A stretch of 64,000 bases of DNA, taken from NCBI RefSeq assembly GCF_038502225.1, contig NC_091383.1:1-64000 (forward strand). Direction: 5' to 3'. The notes under the pieces were generated by a model, which searched no databases, was not told the DNA's origin, and saw nothing but the letters and a program-made list of their open reading frames with translations. The stretch is from Cherax quadricarinatus. Lineage: Eukaryota > Arthropoda > Malacostraca > Decapoda > Parastacidae. This document shows positions 56,763 through 64,000 of the stretch, piece after piece. Position 1 is the stretch's first letter. Each line of letters opens with the position of its first letter. The position numbers and the translations under genes were made by a program.

Positions 56763-56999
56763 TCAGCGACCAACTCCAGTAATGAAGTTGGGGAAGACAG
56801 GAATGGCGCCGAAGAGTTGTGGAGAAGCGTAGGCGTAGGGGTCAGGGTATTCCCGAGTACCAACACCGGAAGACTTGGAACGTGAACGACCACCACGACC
56901 ACCTCGACCAAAACGACCAAACAAGGGAACAGCGCTGGTCACTGTGGCCAGGGAGACCACCACCACCAAAAGTACGACCACAACACGGAGGAAGTTCAT
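56763..56999 (-). CDS. Secreted Gly/Arg-rich peptide precursor, copy 2, 78 aa
   Basis: Identical in protein and coding DNA to the gene at 48857-49093: signal peptide to TSA (residue 23), basic GRFGRGGRGGRSRSK segment, and C-terminal IPVFPNFITGVGR. The start ATG is at 56999. Mirrored signals: TATA at 57401, exon 1 end at 57322, acceptor AG at 57031-57030. Because the arm stops just upstream of the TATA region, distal regulatory sequence differs from copy 1. If the duplication is an assembly artefact this is the same gene seen twice. Confidence 0.72.
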   Translation of the reverse strand: MNFLRVVVVLLVVVVSLATVTSAVPLFGRFGRGGRGGRSRSKSSGVGTREYPDPYAYASPQLFGAIPVFPNFITGVGR

Positions 57000-57029
57000 C
57001 TTGGCTTGATGCAACACTTGATACCAACA

Positions 57030-57321
57030 CTGGAAAAACAAATAATTATTAACAAACCTTCCTCTTAGTGTTCTTCATTTAGTTATTATTTACCCGTAAG
57101 TCCTTTAAGCGTTGCCTTGATGCTGGTGAAGGGCTCTTGATTCAAGGAACATGAGCTATCCTCCCCTTTCTCAAACCAACCTTCATTACCTCCTAGACTG
57201 TTAGTTGACCCTTACGGGCTTACCACTTCCCTAACAATTTAAATATATGAGACAAATAAAGATAAACATCACCATGATTCTGGAACTTACACTTAAGTAA
57301 TAGTAATATAATAAAGTGTAC
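57030..57321 (-). other. Predicted 5'-UTR intron of peptide gene copy 2
   Basis: Mirror of 48535-48826; same donor and acceptor, one substitution at 57260. Confidence 0.58.
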
Positions 57322-57434
57322 CTTAAGGAAGAGATAGTGAAGCTGGATCACCGACCACTTGGCTGAGTTTGTTAAGGAAATACTGAGCTACAGCTTATAT
57401 AGTGTCAAGCTGACCGTTGCCACGTCTCACCAGA
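57322..57434 (-). promoter_or_regulatory. Promoter and exon 1 of peptide gene copy 2
   Basis: TATA box reads from 57401 on the minus strand; exon 1 ends at 57322. The duplicated upstream region ends at 57434, so beyond that point copy 2 has its own flank. Confidence 0.58.
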
Positions 57435-58016
57435 CAGTGTATTACCAGCCAAGGACAAGTTTCTCTCCACCTACTGAACAATGTAGACTTAAATCAATTA
57501 GATAATACTTAGATATTATTTATCTGCTATATTATGTTCTGCATCTATAGTAAAATAGATAAACTTCTCGTCATTTCTTAGATCTGTGATATATACTTAT
57601 AGCTTGTATCTACAAATTCACTTTCATTAAGTATGAAGGCAAATACACTAGAAGTGTGTATATCTAAGTGCATATACACCGAGAGGTGTATATGCAGTGT
57701 ATATACACTGAGGATTTACTCTACTTCCTATTTTAAGTATTAATATATTCTTGACTAGAAGTATACACGTGATACACAGCCTTAATGACCAGTAGATAGA
57801 TATTTAACTAAGTCATTGTACTTGCTATACTCTAGTTACATAGCTAGTTAGTATTGCTAAACACGTATGTTGACGTAGCTATGAGACATACAACTGCATT
57901 AGGAAATGCTTGGGTATTCTGGTGGGCAAATTGTATTTGTAACGTGACCTTGAAGGTATGTGCTCGTGAGGTGCCCTTCCTGGCCAGTGATGCCATTACT
58001 TCCTCGTGCACTGATG
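57435..58016. other. Unassigned sequence
   Basis: About 580 bp, A/T-rich. 57655-57715 holds direct and inverted words of gtgtatatacac type, a weak local hairpin. No gene supported. Confidence 0.5.
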
Positions 58017-61000
58017 TGGCACTGTCCATGCTACCTTCCTGGTCTGTGTGTCACTGTCCACACTACCTTCCTGGTGTGTGTGTCACTGCCCACACTACCT
58101 TCCTGGTGTGTGTGTCACTGTCCACACTACCTTCCTGGTGTGTGTGTCACTGCCCACACTACCTTCCTGGTGTGTGTCACTTCCCATACTACCTTCCTGG
58201 TGTGTGTCACTGCTCACACTACCTTCCTGGTGTGTGTGTCACTGCCCACACTACCTTCCTAGTGTGTGTCACTGCCCACACTACCTTCCTGGTGTGTGTC
58301 ACTGCCCACACTACCTTCCTGGTGTGTGTGGCACTGCCCACACTACCTTCCTGGTGTGTGTCTCACTGCCCACACTACCTTCCTGGTGTGTGTGTGTCAC
58401 TGCCCACACTACCTTCCTGGTGTGTGTGTCACTGCCCACACTACCTTCCTGGTGTGTGTGTCACTGCCCACACTACCTTCCTGGTGTGTGTGTCACTGCC
58501 CACACTACCTTCCTGGTGTGTGTGTCACTGTCCACACTACCTTCCTGGTGTGTGTGTCACTGTCCAAACTACCTTCCTCGTGTGTGTCACTTCCCATACT
58601 ACCTTCCTGGTGTGTGTGTCACTGTCCAAACTACCTTCCTGGTGTGTGTCACTTCCCATACTACCTTCCTGGTGTGTGTCTCACTGTCCACACTACCTTC
58701 CTGGTGTGTGTCACTGTCCACACTACCTTCCTGGTGTCTGTGTCACTGCCCACACTACCTTCCTGGTGTGTGTGTCACTGCCCACACTACCTTCCTGGTG
58801 TCTGTGTCACTGCCCACACTACCTTCCTGGTGTCTGTGTCACTGCCCACACTACCTTCCTGGTGTGTGTGTCACTGTCCACACTACCTTCCTGGTGTCTG
58901 TGTCACTGCCCACACTACCTTCCTGGTGTGTGTGTCACTGCCCACACTACCTTCCTGGTGTGTGTCACTGCCCACACTACCTTCCTGGTGTGTGTGTCAC
59001 TGCCCACACTACCTTCCTGGTGTGTGGCACTGCCCACACTACCTTCCTGGTGTCTGTGTCACTGCCCACACTACCTTCCTGGTGTGTGTGTCACTGCCCA
59101 CACTACCTTGCTGGTGTGTGTGTCACTGCCCACACTACCTTCCTGGTTTCTGTGTCACTGCCCACACTACCTTCCTGGTGTGTGTGTCACTGCCCACACT
59201 ACCTTCCTGGTGTGTGTCACTGACCACACTACCTTCCTGGTGTGTGTCACTGCCCACACTACCTTCCTGGTGTGTGTGTCACTGCCCACACTACCTTCCT
59301 GGTGTGTGTGTCACTGCCCACACTACCTTCCTGGTGAGTGTGTCACTGCCCACACTACCTTCCTGGTGTGTGTCACTGCCCACACTACCTTCCTGGTGTG
59401 TGTGTCACTGCCCACACTACCTTCCTGGTGTGTGGCACTGCCCACACTACCTTCCTGGTGTCTGTGTCACTGCCCACACTACCTTCCTGGTGTGTGTGTC
59501 ACTGCCCACACTACCTTCCTGGTGTGTGTGTCACTGCCCACACTACCTTCCTGGTGTCTGTGTCACTGCCCACACTACCTTCCTGGTGTGTGTGTCACTG
59601 CCCACACTACCTTCCTGGTGTGTGTGTCACTGTCCACACTACCTTCCTGGTGTCTGTGTCACTGCCCACACTACCTTCCTGGTGTGTGTGTCACTGCCCA
59701 CACTACCTTCCTGGTGTCTGTGTCACTGCCCACACTACCTTCCTGGTGCCTGTGTCACTGCCCACACTACCTTCCTGGTGTGTGTGTCACTGTCCACACT
59801 ACCTTCCTGGTGTCTGTGTCACTGCCCACACTACCTTCCTGGTGTGTGTGTCACTGCCCACACTACCTTCCTGGTGTGTGTCACTGCCCACACTACCTTC
59901 CTGGTGTGTGTGTCACTGCCCACACTACCTTCCTGGTGTGTGGCACTGCCCACACTACCTTCCTGGTGTCTGTGTCACTGTCCACACTACCTTCCTGGTG
60001 TGTTTGTCACTGCCCACACTACCTTCCTGGTGTGTGGCACTGCCCACACTACCTTCCTGGTGTGTGTGTCACTGTCCAAACTACCTTCCTCGTGTGTGTC
60101 ACTTCCCATACTACCTTCCTGGTGTGTGTGTCACTGTCCAAACTACCTTCCTGGTGTGTGTCACTTCCCATACTACCTTCCTGGTGTGTGTCTCACTGTC
60201 CACACTACCTTCCTGGTGTGTGTCACTGTCCACACTACCTTCCTGGTGTCTGTGTCACTGCCCACACTACCTTCCTGGTGTGTGTGTCACTGCCCACACT
60301 ACCTTCCTGGTGTCTGTGTCACTGCCCACACTACCTTCCTGGTGTCTGTGTCACTGCCCACACTACCTTCCTGGTGTGTGTGTCACTGTCCACACTACCT
60401 TCCTGGTGTCTGTGTCACTGCCCACACTACCTTCCTGGTGTGTGTGTCACTGCCCACACTACCTTCCTGGTGTGTGTCACTGCCCACACTACCTTCCTGG
60501 TGTGTGTGTCACTGCCCACACTACCTTCCTGGTGTGTGGCACTGCCCACACTACCTTCCTGGTGTCTGTGTCACTGCCCACACTACCTTCCTGGTGTGTG
60601 TGTCACTGCCCACACTACCTTGCTGGTGTGTGTGTCACTGCCCACACTACCTTCCTGGTGTCTGTGTCACTGCCCACACTACCTTCCTGGTGTGTGTGTC
60701 ACTGCCCACACTACCTTCCTGGTGTGTGTGTCACTGCCCACACTACCTTCCTGGTGTGTGTCACTGCCCACACTACCTTCCTGGTGTGTGTGTCACTGCC
60801 CACACTACCTTCCTGGTGTGTGTGTCACTGCCCACACTACCTTCCTGGTGAGTGTGTCACTGCCCACACTACCTTCCTGGTGTGTGTCACTGCCCACACT
60901 ACCTTCCTGGTGTGTGTGTCACTGCCCACACTACCTTCCTGGTGTGTGGCACTGCCCACACTACCTTCCTGGTGTCTGTGTCACTGCCCACACTACCTTC

Positions 61001-62463
61001 CTGGTGTGTGTGTCACTGCCCACACTACCTTCCTGGTGTGTGTGTCACTGCCCACACTACCTTCCTGGTGTCTGTGTCACTGCCCACACTACCTTCCTGG
61101 TGTGTGTGTCACTGCCCACACTACCTTCCTGGTGTGTGTGTCACTGTCCACACTACCTTCCTGGTGTCTGTGTCACTGCCCACACTACCTTCCTGGTGTG
61201 TGTGTCACTGCCCACACTACCTTCCTGGTGTCTGTGTCACTGCCCACACTACCTTCCTGGTGCCTGTGTCACTGCCCACACTACCTTCCTGGTGTGTGTG
61301 TCACTGTCCACACTACCTTCCTGGTGTCTGTGTCACTGCCCACACTACCTTCCTGGTGTGTGTGTCACTGCCCACACTACCTTCCTGGTGTGTGTCACTG
61401 CCCACACTACCTTCCTGGTGTGTGTGTCACTGCCCACACTACCTTCCTGGTGTGTGGCACTGCCCACACTACCTTCCTGGTGTCTGTGTCACTGTCCACA
61501 CTACCTTCCTGGTGTGTTTGTCACTGCCCACACTACCTTCCTGGTGTGTGGCACTGCCCACACTACCTTCCTGGTGTCTGTGTCACTGTCCACACTACCT
61601 TCCTGGTGTGTGTGTCATTGTCCACACTACCTTCCTGGTGTGTGGCACTGCCCACACTACCTTCCTGGTGTGTGTCACTGTCCACACTACCTTCCTGGTG
61701 TGTGTGTCACTGCCCACACTACCTTCCTGGTGTGTGTGTCACTGTCCACACTACATTCCTGGTGTGTGTCACTGCCCACACTACCTTCCTGGTGTGTGTG
61801 GCACTGCCCACGCTACCTTCCTGGTTTGTGTGTCACTGTCCACACTACCTTCCTGGTGTGTGTGTCACTGTCCACACTACCTTCCTGGTGTGTGTGTCAC
61901 TGCCCACACTACCTTCCTGGTGTGTGTCACTGCCCACACTACCTTCCTGGTGTGTGTGGCACTGCCCACACTACCTTCCTGGTGTGTGTGGCACTGCCCA
62001 CACTACCTTCCTGGTGTGTGTGGCACTGCCCACACTACCTTCCTGGTGTGTGTGGCACTGCCCACACTACCTTCCTGGTGTGTGTGTCACTGCCCACACT
62101 ACCTTCCTGGTGTGTGTCACTGCCCACACTACCTTCCTGGTGTGTGTGGCACTGCCCACACTACCTTCCTGGTGTGTGTGGCACTGCCCACACTACCTTC
62201 CTGGTGTGTGTGGCACTGCCCACACTACCTTCCTGGTGTGTGTGGCACTGCCCACACTACCTTCCTGGTGTGTGTGTCACTGCCCACATTACCTTCCTGG
62301 TGTGTGTGTCACTGCCCACACTACCTTCCTGGTGTGTGTGGCACTGCCCACACTACCTTCCTGGTGTGTGTGGCACTGCCCACACTACCTTCCTGGTGTG
62401 TGTGTCACTGCCCACACTACCTTCCTGGTGTGTGTGGCACTGCCCACACTACCTTCCTGGTGC
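58017..62463. repeat. 30-34-bp minisatellite with an internal GT run
   Basis: About 143 units built of cactgcccacactaccttcc + tggtgtgtgtgt. Unit length varies by the number of GT steps and by tgtcac/tggcac/tgtctg variants. A segment of about 1.51 kb is duplicated: the rare unit tgtccaaactaccttcctcg occurs at 58561 and 60073, and the ggtgagtgtgt unit near 59335 and 60847. Long plus-strand frames of up to 1,547 codons (Cys/His/Pro-rich) come from the repeat and have no domain content. Confidence 0.96.
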
Positions 62464-62523
62464 AGTGATTGGCTTGGTGAAGCTTTACACAAAGTAATGC
62501 GTGACTCTTTATAGAGGTATCAT

Positions 62524-62676
62524 GAAGCTTACTGTTGTCTGAAGCTTACTGTTGTCTGAAGCTTACTGTTGTCTGAAGCTTACTGTTGTCTGAAGCTTAC
62601 TGTTGTCTGAAGCTTACTGTTGTCTGAAGCTTACTGTTGTCTGAAGCTTACTGTTGTCTGAAGCTTACTGTTGTCT
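62524..62676. repeat. 17-bp minisatellite
   Basis: Nine units of gaagcttactgttgtct, essentially identical. Confidence 0.97.
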
Positions 62677-62785
62677 TCACAACAGAATTACCGTCCTGGT
62701 TCTTACCACTTTCTTTTGTATTTCATAATGATAAGTACACTTGTGTCAGTGTATATACACCGAGGGACACACTCCTCGGCACGAA

Positions 62786-62787
<2 letters not shown>

Positions 62788-62851
<64 letters not shown>

Positions 62852-63660
62852 TCTTTTTTTCTACATGTACAAGGTATACAAGTACATGTACAAGGTATAC
62901 AAGTACATGTACAAGGTATACAAGTACATGTACAAGGTATACCAGTACATGTACAAGGTATACAAGTACATGTACAAGGTATACAAGTACATGTACAAGG
63001 TATACAAGTACATGTACAAGGTATACTAGTACATGTACAAGGTATACAAGTACATGTACAAGGTATACAAGTACATGTACAAGGTGTACAAGTACATGTA
63101 CAAGGTATACAAGTACATGTACAAGGTATACAGATCATAGCTGACATCAGTGACATACTACTATATAGAAAGCCGCTTATTATGCTGAGCATTTCCCGCA
63201 AATTAGGCCAGTTTTGTCCCAGGATGTGACCCACACCAGTCCACTAACACCCAGGATGTGACCCACACCAGTCCACTAACACCCAGGATGCGACCCACAC
63301 CAGTCCACTAACACCCAGGATGTGACCCACACCAGTCCACTAACACCCAGGATGCGACCCACACCAGTCCACTAGCACCCAGGATGTGACCCACACCAGC
63401 ACACTAACACCCAGGATGTGACCCACACCAGTCCACTAACACCCAGGATGTGACCCACACCAGTCCACTAACACCCAGGATGCGACCCACACCAGTCCAC
63501 TAACACCCAGGATGCGACCCACACCAGCCCACTAACACCCAGGTACCCATTTTAATAATGGGTGAACATAGACAACCGATGTAAGGAAACACGCCCAATG
63601 TTTCTACCCTCGCCGGGAATCGAAAACGGACACTCACCGTGTGAAGCGATAGTTTCAGTC
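62788..63660 (-). mobile_element. Second inflated copy of the SINE (873 bp)
   Basis: Same order as 43334-48068: ATT tail (62788-62849), atctttttttctacat, 21-bp array of about 13 units (62863-63131), unique body (63132-63214, catagctgacatcagtgaca …), 32-bp array of about 10 units (63215-63541), head (63542-63660). The head B box is damaged (ggaatcgaaaacggac on the plus strand). The body differs from the first copy by only a few bases. Confidence 0.88.
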
Positions 63661-63669
63661 ACGTTGGAC

Positions 63670-63895
63670 ATGCTTCTTTTCACCTGCTGCCACTGTTCAC
63701 CTAACAGTAAGTAGGTACCTGGGTGTTAGGCACCTTACACCTGCTGCCATTGCTCGCCTAGCGGGTGTTAACTGACTGTTGTGGGTGATATCCTGGGCAG
63801 GGTGAGACGTATGGGTAAGTTACCTTACACCTACTGCCACTGCTCACTTAGCAGTAATTAGGTACCTGGGTGTTAGTTGACTGTTGTGGGTGGCA
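63670..63895 (+). mobile_element. SINE-body fragments, partly duplicated
   Basis: It contains cacctgctgccactgttcac, aagtaggtacctgggtgtta, ggcagggtgagacgtatggg and a second gctgccattgctcgcctagc / tactgccactgctcacttag set. Same SINE body as 28735-28920; two to three overlapping partial units. Confidence 0.7.
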
Positions 63896-63924
63896 TCGCT
63901 TGTTCTCTCTCATTTGGGATATTG

Positions 63925-64000
63925 TTCAGTGTTGACGGTTCCGTCCAAGACAAGAGAAATATCAGAGGCGGAACAGATACAGAGATCATTTATATTACTG
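63925..64000 (+). mobile_element. Possible LINE reverse-transcriptase fragment at the window edge
   Basis: One frame reads EISEAEQIQRSFILL, similar to the region after the LEYC-type motif in LINE reverse transcriptases where an IQR-F helix is common. It is only about 25 codons and cut by the window end. Confidence 0.35.

Larger units (their letters stand above)
56139..57434 (-). repeat. Right arm of the inverted duplication
   Basis: Reverse complement of 48422-49717 with two substitutions and no gap (57260 and 56563 against 48596 and 49293). The gene inside points toward the spacer, so the two gene copies converge tail to tail across 6.4 kb of tandem arrays. Confidence 0.93.

Noticed and set aside
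58017..62463. Open frames of up to 1,547 codons (Cys/His/Pro-rich) as a giant repeat protein
   Set aside because: The peptide is only the translation of a 30-34-bp minisatellite; several frames are open at once, there is no signal peptide, promoter or splice context, and the frame ends where the array ends.

Overview
The window looks like nuclear DNA of a decapod crustacean of the crayfish/lobster type. That assignment is inference. It rests on degenerate LINE and tRNA-headed SINE copies, long AAT/ATT tracts, arthropod-style TATA/TCAGT promoters with spliced short genes, and the absence of any bacterial operon. About 45 of the 64 kb is tandem repeat, in more than 20 arrays with units of 3 to 86 bp. 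Almost every long open reading frame here is a translation of such an array, not a gene.

Layout. 1-17872 is a 20-bp satellite organised in higher-order units of about 4.1 kb. 17873-24982 is an unrelated satellite, also 20 bp; its last 2.5 kb is about 124 identical units. 24983-29440 is mixed sequence with three foldback elements, LINE/SINE fragments and a small secreted-peptide gene on the minus strand. 29450-35200 holds arrays of 13, 56, 27, 37, 16, 35 and 86 bp; the 16-bp array splits a LINE fragment. 35676-36198 holds a second peptide gene type (plus strand). 36216-43085 is SINE and LINE territory, including a 2.6-kb LINE relic (39490-42134) that carries a 63-bp tRNA-derived insertion. 43334-48068 is one SINE inflated by three internal arrays. 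48422-57434 is a near-perfect inverted duplication (1,296-bp arms) carrying two copies of a third peptide gene around arrays of 33, 21 and 19 bp. 58017-62463 is a 30-34-bp minisatellite. 62788-63660 is a second, smaller inflated copy of the same SINE.

Genes. The only credible host genes are four loci for small secreted basic peptides (27833-28617 minus, 35707-36198 plus, 48455-49755 plus, 56763-57401 minus). All share one design: TATA box, short noncoding first exon, one intron in the 5' UTR, and a single coding exon for a 76-78-residue precursor with a signal peptide and a Gly/Arg- or Arg-rich segment. Composition suggests antimicrobial-type effectors, but no named family was recognised, so function is inference.

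Main theme. Several minisatellites are visibly grown out of pieces of transposons: a 19-bp array from the 3' end of one LINE, a 16-bp array inside another LINE reading frame, and the 3-bp, 21-bp, 32-bp and 33-bp arrays from fixed positions in SINE bodies and tails. Unexpanded copies of these elements in the same window show the single ancestral units.
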